Shown here: piece by piece, positions 1 through 7,954 of the stretch
How positions within the stretch are numbered: position 1 is the first letter of the stretch
Layout: every line of letters begins with the position of its first letter
The notes under the pieces: generated by a model
What the model saw: only the letters and a program-made list of their open reading frames with translations
Database searches by the model: none
Told to the model about the DNA's origin: nothing
Source: JALZAQ01 sp038253885
Lineage (GTDB): Bacteria > Gemmatimonadota > Gemmatimonadetes > Gemmatimonadales > Gemmatimonadaceae
Assembly (NCBI GenBank): GCA_038253885.1
Contig: JBBSGP010000010.1
Span: 25,715-89,714 of the forward strand
Length of the DNA: 64,000 bases
Direction of reading: 5' to 3'
Made by a program: the position numbers and the translations under genes

Positions 1-908
1 ATGGCGAGGACGGTGAATCCGGCGAGCCGCAGGTGGCCGGCGTGATCGTGCGCGAGCTATCGGGCGGCTTCTCGAGCTGGCGCGCGACCGGAGACCTCAG
101 AAGCTGGTTGAGGCGCGGCCAAGTTCCCGTTCTGGAAGGCGTTGACACTCGTCGCCTGACTAAACACCTCAGATCAGCGGGAGTGATGCGCGGCGTCCTG
201 GGAGCCGGCGCCGAGCCCGATGCCACCGTGGGCGCCGCGCTCGAGGCGTGTCCATCGATGGAAGGGCTCGATCTGGCGTCTCGGGTCTCGACGCGCGTGC
301 GATACCTGTGGGGCGACCCGGCGGCTCGCCATCACGTAGTCGCGTATGATTACGGCATCAAGCGCAATATCCTGCGACTGTTCGCCGAACAGCAGTGTCG
401 GGTGACGGTGGTACCGGCGGATACGCCCGCCGAGGAAACGATGCAGCTCGCCCCCGACGGCGTTTTTCTTTCAAACGGGCCGGGCGACCCGGCCGCGGTT
501 GCGTACGCTCCGGGAATCCTTCGGAGCATCGCTCATCAACGCGTCCCGATGCTGGGGATCTGCTTGGGCCATCAACTCTTGGGCCTCACCTTCGGTGCGA
601 CCACCGAGAAGATGCCGTACGGACATCGGGGGGGAAATCATCCGGTGCGCGCTCTCCACAGCGGTCATGTCCTGATCACGTCCCAGAATCACGGCTTCGC
701 GGTCCGAGGCGACGAGAAGGGAATCCCTGGCGCGAGCGAGCTCGAGGTGACGCACGTGAATCTGAATGACGCCACGGTCGAGGGGCTTCGCCATCGCGAG
801 CTCCCGGTGTTCGCGGTCCAGTACCACCCCGAGGCAGCGCCCGGGCCGCACGATGCCCGCCCGCTGTTCGACGAGTTCATGACGGCTGTGAGATCGGGCC
901 GCGAGTGA
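1..908 (+). CDS. carA: Carbamoyl-phosphate synthase small (glutaminase) subunit, 5' truncated
   Basis: The small subunit hydrolyses glutamine and passes ammonia to the large subunit CarB to make carbamoyl phosphate for pyrimidine and arginine synthesis. The gene runs in from the left edge; the first whole codon is at base 3 and about 301 residues are visible, so roughly the first 70 are missing. The N-terminal CarA domain is recognisable from the GVDTRRLTKHLR stretch. The class I glutamine amidotransferase domain follows, with the nucleophile cysteine in GICLGHQ and the His/Glu pair in VQYHPE. carB is not in the window: the next gene is a separately promoted HU gene. Identity is secure; the true start lies outside. 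Confidence 0.95.
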   Translation, partial: GEDGESGEPQVAGVIVRELSGGFSSWRATGDLRSWLRRGQVPVLEGVDTRRLTKHLRSAGVMRGVLGAGAEPDATVGAALEACPSMEGLDLASRVSTRVRYLWGDPAARHHVVAYDYGIKRNILRLFAEQQCRVTVVPADTPAEETMQLAPDGVFLSNGPGDPAAVAYAPGILRSIAHQRVPMLGICLGHQLLGLTFGATTEKMPYGHRGGNHPVRALHSGHVLITSQNHGFAVRGDEKGIPGASELEVTHVNLNDATVEGLRHRELPVFAVQYHPEAAPGPHDARPLFDEFMTAVRSGRE

Positions 909-921
909 AGCGCGCAACCGC

Positions 922-950
922 TTGACACACAACAGGTAACGTCGTACTTT
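922..950 (+). promoter_or_regulatory. Sigma-70-type promoter for the HU gene
   Basis: A perfect -35 hexamer TTGACA (922-927) is followed after 17 bases by TACTTT (945-950), which keeps the first and last bases of the -10 consensus. Transcription would start near 957, about 40 bases before the HU start codon at 999. Its place between the carA stop and the HU gene suggests that HU is transcribed on its own. Confidence 0.65.
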
Positions 951-998
951 CGTGTCACGGCGGCACTGAGTGCGCGTCTCACTTTCGAGGTTTCCCGT

Positions 999-1331
999 AT
1001 GACCAAAGCCGATCTGGTCGAGCATGTCACGGCGCAGATCTCCCAGACTGCCGGTCCGATGATCTCGAAGAAGGACTGCGCGCGAGTGGTGGACGCATTT
1101 CTGGACGCGATCAAGGATGCGTTGAAGGAGCAGAAGAACATCGAGGTGCGCGGCTTCGGGACCTTCAAGATTCGACAGCGGAAGACTCGAATGGCGCGTA
1201 ACCCGCGTACCGGGTCTCCGGTGGAAGTCTCGGCGCGCCCGGTTCCCGTCTTCAAGCCGTCGAAGGAGCTGCGCGCGCTGGTTGCGGACGTGCACATGGA
1301 TGAGCTTTCGGACGAGCCATCGGCAGCCTGA
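999..1331 (+). CDS. HU/IHF family nucleoid DNA-binding protein
   Basis: A 110-residue histone-like protein that bends and compacts DNA as a dimer. The family's helical dimerisation part occupies roughly residues 1-45. The GFGTF turn is at about 52-56, and the beta-arm tip RNPRTG (residues 67-72) carries the intercalating proline P69. The arm is followed by the usual PVFKPSKELR helix and then a short acidic tail (about residues 97-110) that ordinary 90-residue HU lacks. The gene is a single unit: strong promoter upstream and a perfect-stem terminator directly after. HU and IHF subunits cannot be told apart reliably from sequence alone, so no symbol is given. Confidence 0.93.
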   Translation: MTKADLVEHVTAQISQTAGPMISKKDCARVVDAFLDAIKDALKEQKNIEVRGFGTFKIRQRKTRMARNPRTGSPVEVSARPVPVFKPSKELRALVADVHMDELSDEPSAA

Positions 1332-1351
1332 GCGCTGACTCTGCCCTCCCT

Positions 1352-1390
1352 GCGCTCTGGCAACTCCGCTTGCCGGAGCGCTTTGCATTT
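1352..1390 (+). terminator. Intrinsic terminator after the HU gene
   Basis: A 12-bp stem (1352-1363 with 1370-1381, one G-T pair) closes a six-base loop and is followed by a T-rich run (TTTGCATTT, 1382-1390). It starts 20 bases after the HU stop codon. This is the clearest rho-independent terminator in the window and separates HU from the molybdopterin genes. Confidence 0.75.
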
Positions 1391-1428
1391 GCGGAGTGTA
1401 GATTGTCCCTCGTGCCCCGCATCGTCGC

Positions 1429-1671
1429 ATGACCATCACGGCGTTGCTCTTCGCCTCCTATGCCGACGTGCTCGGCCGCACCAGCCTCGATCTGACGCTG
1501 GGACCCGGGGCGACGGTGCGGGATGCGATTCAGCAGATCAGGGCGCTCCCAGGCGGAGAGCGCCTTCCTCCGGCACCGCTGGTGGCGGTCAACCTCGAGT
1601 ATGCCAGCGCCGAGCGGCGCCTGGCGCCCGGCGACGAGCTGGCGGTGATCCCTCCGGTAGCGGGAGGTTGA
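1429..1671 (+). CDS. moaD: Molybdopterin synthase small subunit (sulfur carrier)
   Basis: An 80-residue ubiquitin-fold sulfur carrier. Its C-terminal glycine is thiocarboxylated and donates sulfur to precursor Z inside the MoaD-MoaE complex. The protein ends in PPVAGG, giving the required diglycine terminus, and its length matches the family. The stop codon overlaps the next gene's ATG by one base (TGATG), so MoaD and MoaE, which form the synthase, are translationally coupled. No moaB, moaC or molybdoenzyme gene is in the window, so cofactor synthesis must be completed from elsewhere. Confidence 0.93.
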   Translation: MTITALLFASYADVLGRTSLDLTLGPGATVRDAIQQIRALPGGERLPPAPLVAVNLEYASAERRLAPGDELAVIPPVAGG

Positions 1672-2105
1672 TGAGGAGCGCCATCGTCACTCAGCCCGTG
1701 AACGCCGCTGCCCTGCTCACCGAGGTCGCCAGCACCGCGAACGGGGCCCTCATTCTCTTCGTCGGAACGGTGCGGGACGAGAACGATGGCCGGCCGGTGC
1801 TGGGAATCGAGTATTCCGCCTACGCCGAGATGGCGGAGCGCGAACTCGCAGCGATTGTCGCGGAGACGGCGGCGCGCTTCGGGACATCCGACATCGTGGT
1901 CGAGCACCGGCTCGGAACGCTCGAGCTTGGTGAGGCCAGTGTCGTCATCGCCGTCGGCCACGCTCGCCGGGCCGTCGCCTACGATGCGTCGCGCCATCTG
2001 CTCGAGGAGCTGAAGCGACGGCTGCCGGTGTGGAAGCGCGAGGGCTACGCGGATGGATCGAGGGAATGGGTCGATCCGTCGGCTCACACTCCGGCACATC
2101 GATGA
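1671..2105 (+). CDS. moaE: Molybdopterin synthase catalytic subunit
   Basis: The 144-residue large subunit of molybdopterin synthase, which converts cyclic pyranopterin monophosphate to molybdopterin using MoaD thiocarboxylate. Family landmarks are FVGTVRDEN near residue 30, the LEYxAY-like IEYSAYAEMAE, the ...VVEHRLGTLELGEASV core, and the late catalytic stretch VWKREGYADG with the conserved lysine. The start is the ATG that overlaps the moaD stop; longer in-frame extensions upstream are overlap with moaD. The stop overlaps moaA by four bases (ATGA), completing a three-gene moaDEA operon. Confidence 0.93.
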   Translation: MRSAIVTQPVNAAALLTEVASTANGALILFVGTVRDENDGRPVLGIEYSAYAEMAERELAAIVAETAARFGTSDIVVEHRLGTLELGEASVVIAVGHARRAVAYDASRHLLEELKRRLPVWKREGYADGSREWVDPSAHTPAHR

Positions 2106-3097
2106 GCGAGCTGCGCCTGCCCGCACTCCGGGATCAGTTCGGACGCGGCATCGAGTATCTGCGGATCTCGGTTACCGACCGCTGCAACTTCCGCTGCGTG
2201 TATTGCATGCCGGTGGAGGGGTTGGAGTGGCTGCCGAAGCAGGACATCCTCAGCTACGAGGAGATCGCCGCGATCGTCACGCAGCTCGCGCCGCTCGGCC
2301 TCCGACGGCTGCGAATAACGGGCGGGGAGCCCACGATTCGCCCGAATCTGACCGCGCTGGTGGCGATGTTGCGCGCGGTTCCTGGAATCGAAGACATCGC
2401 GCTCTCCACCAACGGCGTGAAGCTGCCGCTGTTGGCGCCGGCGCTGCGCGCCGCCGGACTGGATCGCGTGAACATGAGCGCCGACAGCTTGCGCCCGGAG
2501 CGTATCGCGGCCATCGCCCGCCGGAGTCTCGGTTTCTCACCGATCGATGCGGCGCTGGCGGCGGAGCGAACCGGCCTGGATCCGGTGAAGATCAACGTCG
2601 TCGTGATGCGCGGCATCAACGACGATGAGATCGAGGACTTCGCGAGATTGACGTTGGATCATCCCTGGCATGTTCGCTACATCGAGCTCATGCCGGTTGG
2701 GGAGATGAGGGAGCTCACGTGGTCGCACGTCGTGCCGAGCGACGAAGTGCTCGCCCGCATCGCCGGGCTCGGGCCGCTGGCGCCGGTGGTGTCCACGGTG
2801 CGCGGCAACGGACCTGCGGCGTACTACCGTCTCGACGGGGCCGCAGGAACCATCGGCGTCATCACTCCGATGACGCACACCTATTGCGATAGCTGCAATC
2901 GCGTGCGCCTCACCGCCGACGGACGCCTCCGCACCTGCCTGTACGGCGACCACGAGGTGAATCTCCGCGATCCGTTGCGTGCCGGTCAGGATCTGGGGCC
3001 TCTCTACGTCGCGGCGCTGGCGGACAAACCCCGCGAGCACGATCTCCTGCAGATGCGGGTCGGAGGGCTGCGCGCCCTTTCCCAGGTGGGCGGTTGA
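2102..3097 (+). CDS. moaA: GTP 3',8-cyclase (radical SAM)
   Basis: First step of molybdenum cofactor synthesis: rearranges GTP to 3',8-cyclo-GTP by radical SAM chemistry. 331 residues, the usual length. The N-terminal SAM cluster is C28-x3-C32-x2-C35. The second, GTP-binding cluster is C262-x2-C265-x13-C279, in CDSCNRVRLT onward. The protein ends in GG, as MoaA needs for activity. The conserved GGEP follows the SAM cluster. An ATG overlapping the moaE stop (ATGA) is chosen; an upstream in-frame methionine would lie inside moaE. Minor differences from the usual sequence (GGEPTIRPNL, MSADSL) do not touch ligands. Confidence 0.94.
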   Translation: MSELRLPALRDQFGRGIEYLRISVTDRCNFRCVYCMPVEGLEWLPKQDILSYEEIAAIVTQLAPLGLRRLRITGGEPTIRPNLTALVAMLRAVPGIEDIALSTNGVKLPLLAPALRAAGLDRVNMSADSLRPERIAAIARRSLGFSPIDAALAAERTGLDPVKINVVVMRGINDDEIEDFARLTLDHPWHVRYIELMPVGEMRELTWSHVVPSDEVLARIAGLGPLAPVVSTVRGNGPAAYYRLDGAAGTIGVITPMTHTYCDSCNRVRLTADGRLRTCLYGDHEVNLRDPLRAGQDLGPLYVAALADKPREHDLLQMRVGGLRALSQVGG

Positions 3098-3112
3098 GGC
3101 TCCTGATCGGGT

Positions 3113-3141
3113 TTGCCGAGCGCGGCGGTTCCGAATAGCTT
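3113..3141 (+). promoter_or_regulatory. Weak candidate promoter for malate dehydrogenase
   Basis: TTGCCG (3113-3118) and TAGCTT (3136-3141) are separated by 17 bases, ahead of the mdh start at 3186. The -10 match is poor (three of six), so this is only the best candidate in the 88-base gap after moaA. Confidence 0.3.
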
Positions 3142-3185
3142 TTCCGCCCGGGTCTGCTCCTCCCTCCTTCATCGATCGGATCGCA

Positions 3186-4115
3186 ATGCTGAGTAAGATT
3201 TCCGTGATCGGCGCGGGTAACGTCGGCGCGACCACGGCGCAGCGTCTCGCAGAAAAAGAGCTCGCGCGTCAGATCGTGATGGTGGACGTGGTCGAGGGAA
3301 TTCCCCAGGGGAAAGCGCTCGACCAATGGGAATCGGCTCCCATCGAAGGTTTCGATAGCCGGGTGATCGGCAGTAACGGCTACGACGAGACGGCCGAGTC
3401 CGACATCGTGGTGATCACGGCGGGGATCGCGCGGAAGCCGGGAATGTCTCGCGACGATCTTCTCAACACCAACGCGGGGATCGTCAAGGAGGTCTCGCAG
3501 AACATCAAGCGCACGTCGCCGCAGGCGATCCTGATCGTCATCTCGAACCCACTGGACATCATGTCCTGGGTGGCGATGAAGGTCACCGGCTTCCCGCGCG
3601 AGCGAGTGATCGGGATGGCGGGCGTTCTCGATACGGCCCGCTACCGATCGTTTCTCGCCGAGGCGCTCGACGTCTCGGTTCACGACATCCAGGCCATGGT
3701 TCTGGGCGGCCATGGCGACACGATGGTTCCTCTGATCTCGTACACCAGCGTGAGTGGCATCCCGGTCACGCAGCTGCTCGACCGAAAGCGGCTGGACGAG
3801 ATCGTCGATCGCACGCGCAATGGCGGCGCGGAGATCGTGAAGCATCTCAAGACCGGGTCGGCCTACTACGCGCCTTCCTCCGCCGCGGTGCAGATGTGCG
3901 AGGCGATCGCCAAGGATTCCAAGCGGATCCTCCCCTGCGCGGCGTGGCTCGAGGGGGAATACGGGATGTCGGGGCTTTTCCTCGGTGTGCCGTGCAAGCT
4001 CGGGCGACGCGGTCTGGAGCAGATTCTCGAGGTGGAGCTCACCAGCAAGGAGCGGGTGGACCTCGGCAAGAGCGCCGAAGCGGTTCGGGGCCCGATGGCA
4101 GCGGTGAAGCTCTAA
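3186..4115 (+). CDS. mdh: Malate dehydrogenase (LDH-like type)
   Basis: Cytosolic NAD-dependent oxidation of malate to oxaloacetate in the TCA cycle. 309 residues, typical of the LDH-like MDH group. The Rossmann motif GAGNVG is at residues 9-14, with D34 at the end of beta-2 favouring NAD over NADP. The substrate loop IARKPGMSRDDLL supplies R83 and R89, the arginine being the feature that separates MDH from lactate dehydrogenase. The catalytic histidine is in LGGHGDTMVP. The ATG at 3186 begins the canonical N-terminus; the frame is open further upstream but overlaps moaA. The gene is convergent with dcd; a weak five-bp hairpin (4131-4150) lies between them. Confidence 0.95.
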   Translation: MLSKISVIGAGNVGATTAQRLAEKELARQIVMVDVVEGIPQGKALDQWESAPIEGFDSRVIGSNGYDETAESDIVVITAGIARKPGMSRDDLLNTNAGIVKEVSQNIKRTSPQAILIVISNPLDIMSWVAMKVTGFPRERVIGMAGVLDTARYRSFLAEALDVSVHDIQAMVLGGHGDTMVPLISYTSVSGIPVTQLLDRKRLDEIVDRTRNGGAEIVKHLKTGSAYYAPSSAAVQMCEAIAKDSKRILPCAAWLEGEYGMSGLFLGVPCKLGRRGLEQILEVELTSKERVDLGKSAEAVRGPMAAVKL

Positions 4116-4154
4116 CCGGAACTGCGACGGGCGCCTGACTTGGGGGGCGCGGGC

Positions 4155-4709
4155 CTACAACCGCGGCAGCGTGACGCCGTGCTGGCCCTGGTACTTTCCC
4201 TTCTTGTCCTTGTACGAGACCTCTGGCTCCTCATCGCCCTCGAAGAACAGCACCTGGGCGATGCCTTCATTGGCGTAGATGCGAGCCGGCAGGGGTGTCG
4301 TGTTGGATATCTCGAGCGTGACGAACCCTTCCCATTCCGGCTCGAAGGGAGTGACGTTCGTGATGATGCCGCAGCGGGCATACGTCGACTTGCCCACGGT
4401 CACGGTGAGGACCTGGCGAGGGATGCGGAAGTATTCGACCGAGCGCGCCAGAGCGAACGAATTCGGCGGGACGATGCAGACATCTCCCTCGAACTCGACG
4501 AACGACCTGGGATCGAAGCGCTTGGGATCGACGATCGAGCTCAGCACGTTGGTGAAGATCTTGAACTCTCGCGCCACCCGCATGTCGTAGCCGTAGGAGC
4601 TGAGGCCGTACGAGATGACGCCCTCGCGGACCTGGCGGTCCTCGAACGGCTCGATCATCCGGTGCTCGAGCGCCATCTGGCGAATCCAGCGATCGGACTT
4701 GAGGGACAT
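4155..4709 (-). CDS. dcd: dCTP deaminase
   Basis: Deaminates dCTP to dUTP for thymidylate synthesis; a cytosolic homotrimer of the dUTPase fold. The chosen product is 184 residues, matching the family; an in-frame upstream ATG would add 23 residues lacking family similarity. Landmarks are SYGLSSYGYD near the start, the catalytic GKSTYARCGI block with its serine and arginine, and the FEPEWEGFVTLEI block with the catalytic glutamate. It is the only minus-strand gene in the first 57 kb and shares a divergent 205-base region with the nuo promoter. I see no clear promoter for it. Confidence 0.93.
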   Translation of the reverse strand: MSLKSDRWIRQMALEHRMIEPFEDRQVREGVISYGLSSYGYDMRVAREFKIFTNVLSSIVDPKRFDPRSFVEFEGDVCIVPPNSFALARSVEYFRIPRQVLTVTVGKSTYARCGIITNVTPFEPEWEGFVTLEISNTTPLPARIYANEGIAQVLFFEGDEEPEVSYKDKKGKYQGQHGVTLPRL

Positions 4710-4841
4710 CGCTCGGGATGCCGGAGAGGGGAAGCGGTGCCGAGCCGTTGCTGCAGAAGGCTCATGGGAGCTTGGCAAGCGGCGGGAATGTACCGATGGC
4801 GCGGCATGTCTGCCACTCGCAACTTCGCTCCGGATCGTCGG

Positions 4842-4871
4842 TTGACACTCGCCCGCGGCGCGGGGTAATTT
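4842..4871 (+). promoter_or_regulatory. Sigma-70-type promoter of the nuo operon
   Basis: A perfect TTGACA (4842-4847) and a good TAATTT -10 (4866-4871) are spaced by 18 bases. The expected start is near 4878, giving a leader of about 37 bases that contains the palindrome at 4886-4899 and a GGGAGAGGG ribosome-binding stretch just before the nuoA ATG at 4915. It is the only convincing promoter seen for the 14.4 kb nuo operon. Confidence 0.72.
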
Positions 4872-4885
4872 CCCTTGAGCCGAAA

Positions 4886-4899
4886 GTGAAAAATTTCAC
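4886..4899. promoter_or_regulatory. Rex-like palindromic operator in the nuo leader
   Basis: A perfect inverted repeat, GTGAA-AAAT-TTCAC, sits at about +8 to +21 from the predicted nuo start. The core GTGAA-N4-TTCAC is the half-site arrangement of the NADH-sensing repressor Rex, known in other bacteria to control NADH dehydrogenase genes; the flanking TT/AA of the full Rex consensus is not kept (AA on the left, GA on the right). Position and target fit a repressor site, but no rex gene is in the window, so the regulator is inferred. Confidence 0.5.
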
Positions 4900-4914
4900 G
4901 AAGTCGGGAGAGGG

Positions 4915-5322
4915 ATGCTCGTCCGCGAATACTTTCCGGTATTGATGCTCGTGGGCTTCGTCGCCGCGAACGCCGTCATGATGCTCGGCGTCTCGCACCT
5001 GACGATCCGCACTCGCCCCACCGCCGTGAAGCAGTCGGCCTACGAATCGGGCATTCCCGCACTCGGCGACGCGCGCGAGCGCTTCTCGGTGAAGTTCTAC
5101 ATGGTCGCGATGCTTTTCATCGTGTTCGACATCGAGACCGTGTTCATGATCCCGTGGAGCGTCCACTTTCGCCAACTGTCCTGCGCCGTGCCGCTGAGCG
5201 GCGGAGCCTGTCCGCCGCGACAGATCTCCTTCTTCGGGCTCGGCGAGATGCTGGTCTTCATGGCGATCCTTCTCGTCGGCTTCATCTACGTGTGGAAGAA
5301 GGGAGCGCTGCAATGGGATTGA
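4915..5322 (+). CDS. nuoA: NADH-quinone oxidoreductase subunit A
   Basis: Small membrane subunit of complex I, 135 residues with three membrane helices (about 7-29, 63-85, 104-126). The loop carries the family's YESGIPALGDARERF sequence and the second helix the conserved FIVFDIETVF with acidic residues near the quinone channel. It contains a cysteine-bearing periplasmic insert (about residues 90-106) before helix three. The last ten bases overlap the start of nuoB. First gene of the operon, directly behind the promoter and palindrome. Confidence 0.95.
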   Translation: MLVREYFPVLMLVGFVAANAVMMLGVSHLTIRTRPTAVKQSAYESGIPALGDARERFSVKFYMVAMLFIVFDIETVFMIPWSVHFRQLSCAVPLSGGACPPRQISFFGLGEMLVFMAILLVGFIYVWKKGALQWD

Positions 5323-5939
5323 CGTCACCTCCGGCCCCGAGAGTTGTCACCCACGACCCGGAGTCCCAGGAGAGCTGGATCACCACTCGCCTCGACTTTC
5401 TCGTCAACTGGTCGCGGGCGAACTCGCTCTGGCCGATGCCTTTCGGCACCGCCTGCTGCGCCATCGAGTTCATGGCGACCGCGGCGAGCGGCTTCGATCT
5501 GGCGCGCTTCGGGATGGAGCGCATGAGCTTCTCGCCTCGACAGGCCGACGTGCTCATCTGCGCGGGGAGAGTTCCCTTCAAGCTGGCGCCGGTGATCCGG
5601 CGGATCTGGCAGCAGATGCCGCAGCCCAAGTGGTGCATCTCCATGGGTGCCTGCGCTTCGTCGGGGGGGATGTTCGACAACTACGCGGTGGTGCAGGGGA
5701 TCGACACGATCATCCCCGTGGATGTCTACGTACCTGGGTGCCCACCACGGCCCGAAGGGCTCATGTACGGCATCATGATGCTCCAGGAAAAGGTGAAACG
5801 AGAGAAGATGGCCGATGCGGCACTGCGGAACGAGATGGAAACCGACCCGGCGAGCGGACTCCACATCCCACCCCAGGCCATCGACGAGCTGTCGGAGCCG
5901 TTCGGGAACTCCGTTCATCAGACCAGGTCTGGGCTGTGA
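5313..5939 (+). CDS. nuoB: NADH-quinone oxidoreductase subunit B (cluster N2)
   Basis: Peripheral subunit holding the terminal [4Fe-4S] cluster N2, which reduces quinone. 208 residues. The ligands are the tandem C48-C49 in GTACCAIEF, C114 in MGACASSGG and C143 in PGCPPRPEG. The start at 5313 lies inside the nuoA end and is supported by the family's N-terminus; the frame is open further upstream only as nuoA overlap. About 40 residues follow the conserved core as a C-terminal tail. The stop overlaps the GTG of nuoC by four bases. Confidence 0.95.
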   Translation: MGLTSPPAPRVVTHDPESQESWITTRLDFLVNWSRANSLWPMPFGTACCAIEFMATAASGFDLARFGMERMSFSPRQADVLICAGRVPFKLAPVIRRIWQQMPQPKWCISMGACASSGGMFDNYAVVQGIDTIIPVDVYVPGCPPRPEGLMYGIMMLQEKVKREKMADAALRNEMETDPASGLHIPPQAIDELSEPFGNSVHQTRSGL

Positions 5940-6637
5940 CAGCAGCGTTCTCGCCCGTTGTTCCCGGCGCTGCCGCTCCCGATGCACCCCCCCCAGTCAC
6001 GCCGTCAGCGGTGCCTCACCGCGGTGGTCCAGCCAACCCGGCCGCTGACGCGCTGCGCGGGCGCTTTGGGAGCGCCGTTCAGCAGGTGGACGTCGTCTGG
6101 GGTGAAACATCGGTCTACGTGGATGGGAATCGCGTCCTCGAGATCGCTCGCTGGCTGCATGACGATCCTGGCCAACGCTACGACTACCTGTCGGACGTCA
6201 CAGCGGTCGAGTACCGCGATCCCGAGCAGCCGCTCGAGGTCGTGTGGCATCTCCGCTCTCTGCCGTACCGGCGTTTTCTACGCCTGAAGGCGAAGCTGAT
6301 CAAAGGGACTCCCCTCGAGGTGGACAGCGTGTGGCCGGTCTACAAGGGTGCCGACTGGCTCGAGCGGGAGTGCTACGACATGTTCGGTGTCACGTTTCGC
6401 GGACATCCGGACTTGCGGCGCATCCTCATGTGGGAGCAATACCGGGAAGGATATCCGTTGCGCAAGGATTTCCCGCTTCGCGGGCGCTTCAGTCGCGCCG
6501 AGCAGCTGCGCCAGGCGCTGGCCGCCAATCCGGAAGCCCGCTACTCCATGGAGGAGCTGACGATCGCGCAGGCCTTCGAGGACCTCCCCGAGGCGATGCG
6601 CCAGCGTCTTGCCTCCGGCGAGAAGACGGGGGAGTAG
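5936..6637 (+). CDS. nuoC: NADH-quinone oxidoreductase subunit C
   Basis: The 30-kDa hydrophilic subunit that packs against NuoD near the quinone site. 233 residues from a GTG that forms a GTGA overlap with the nuoB stop. The first 35 residues are a proline/alanine-rich leader without family similarity. The 30-kDa signature is clear: ERECYDMFGVTFRGHPDLRR followed by ILMWEQYREGYPLRKDFPLRG. nuoC and nuoD are separate genes here, unlike the nuoCD fusion of enterobacteria. Confidence 0.94.
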   Translation: MTAAFSPVVPGAAAPDAPPPVTPSAVPHRGGPANPAADALRGRFGSAVQQVDVVWGETSVYVDGNRVLEIARWLHDDPGQRYDYLSDVTAVEYRDPEQPLEVVWHLRSLPYRRFLRLKAKLIKGTPLEVDSVWPVYKGADWLERECYDMFGVTFRGHPDLRRILMWEQYREGYPLRKDFPLRGRFSRAEQLRQALAANPEARYSMEELTIAQAFEDLPEAMRQRLASGEKTGE

Positions 6638-6640
6638 GGG

Positions 6641-7954
6641 ATGGCGACCACCAGGCGAACGGTCGAGGTCGCGCTCGGCAGCTCCGGCATCGACGAGCGT
6701 GGGCGTCCTCGCCGCGCTCCTCTGCAGGTCAGCGAGGAAGGCCAGATCTCCACGCTGGAGCCCCCACCGGCACTCGAGGCTGACCTTGTCGGGGAGCACA
6801 TGCTCATCAACATCGGGCCCCAGCATCCGGCGACTCACGGCGTGCTCCGCCTGGTTCTGGAGCTCGATGGCGAGACGGTGGTGCGCTGCATTCCTCACAT
6901 CGGCTATCTGCACTGCGGCTTCGAGAAGATCGGCGAATATCGGCAGTACAATCAGATCATTCCGTGGACCGATCGCGAGGATTACCTCAATGCGATGGGG
7001 AACAACTGCGCGTTCGCGCTCGGCGCCGAGCGACTATTCGGCGTCGAGATCACGCCGCGCTGCACGGTACTGCGGGTGATCGCGATGGAGCTGTCGCGGA
7101 TCATCTCTCATCTGGTGTGGCTGGGCACGACCTGCATCGACATCGGAGCGTTCACCCCCTTTCTCTGGTCCTTCCAGCAGGTCGAGACGGTGTATCATCT
7201 CCTCGAGCGGTGGGTGGGGGCGCGGTTGACGACGAGCGCGACGCGGGTGGGCGGGATGGCCGCGGACATCCCCGACGGGTGGGTGCAGCAGCTTCGCGAT
7301 TTCGTGCACGGCTTTCCCAAGACCGTCGCCGAAGTGGACCGGCTGCTCACCCGCAACGCGATCTGGGTGGGACGCACGATCGGACTCGGCGCCCTCTCGG
7401 CGGAAGAGGCGGTGAATTACGGGCTGTCGGGTCCCATGCTGCGCGCCTCCGGAGTGGCCTACGATGTCCGCCGCGATTTTCCCTACCTCGGCTACGAGAC
7501 CTACGACTTCGAGGTCCCGGTGGGCACGCAGGGTGATGTCTACGACCGCTATCTCGTGCGCATGGAGGAGCTCCGGCAGTCCACGCGCATACTGGAGCAG
7601 GCCATCGAGCGGCTTCCCGACGGACCGGTGAACATCGATGATCACCGCGTCATCCTTCCACCCAAGTCGCGGGCGATGAGCGACATGGAGTCGATGATCC
7701 ACCACTTCAAGCAGGTGATGGAGGGACCGCGGCCGCCGGTCGGGGAATGCTACGTCGCGGTCGAGAGTCCCAAGGGCGAGAAAGGTTACTACATGGTGTC
7801 GGATGGCACCGGCAAGCCGTCGCGTTGGCGGATCCGTCCTCCGTCGTTCGTCAATTTGTCGGCGATTCCGCGGATGGTCGAAGGGCACCTTCTGAGCGAC
7901 GTCATCGCCATCAACGCCAGCATCGACATCGTGATGGGAGAGATCGACCGGTGA
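6641..7954 (+). CDS. nuoD: NADH-quinone oxidoreductase subunit D
   Basis: The 49-kDa subunit, related to hydrogenase large subunits, which forms most of the quinone-binding pocket. 437 residues, about 40 longer than common bacterial NuoD: the first ~50 residues (charged, disordered-looking) precede the canonical start of the fold at LINIGPQHPATHGVLR. Other landmarks are HIGYLHCGFEKIGE, EDYLNAMGNN and the C-terminal DIVMGEIDR. The gene starts three bases after nuoC, and its TGA overlaps the GTG of nuoE. Confidence 0.95.
   Translation: MATTRRTVEVALGSSGIDERGRPRRAPLQVSEEGQISTLEPPPALEADLVGEHMLINIGPQHPATHGVLRLVLELDGETVVRCIPHIGYLHCGFEKIGEYRQYNQIIPWTDREDYLNAMGNNCAFALGAERLFGVEITPRCTVLRVIAMELSRIISHLVWLGTTCIDIGAFTPFLWSFQQVETVYHLLERWVGARLTTSATRVGGMAADIPDGWVQQLRDFVHGFPKTVAEVDRLLTRNAIWVGRTIGLGALSAEEAVNYGLSGPMLRASGVAYDVRRDFPYLGYETYDFEVPVGTQGDVYDRYLVRMEELRQSTRILEQAIERLPDGPVNIDDHRVILPPKSRAMSDMESMIHHFKQVMEGPRPPVGECYVAVESPKGEKGYYMVSDGTGKPSRWRIRPPSFVNLSAIPRMVEGHLLSDVIAINASIDIVMGEIDR

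Noticed and set aside
471..1439. Long minus-strand reading frame antisense to carA and the HU gene
   Set aside because: It overlaps two clearly conserved genes in another frame; high GC creates such open frames throughout the window.
4131..4150. Five-bp hairpin between mdh and dcd as a bidirectional terminator
   Set aside because: GCGCC/GGCGC with a ten-base loop and no T tract is too weak in such GC-rich DNA to call.
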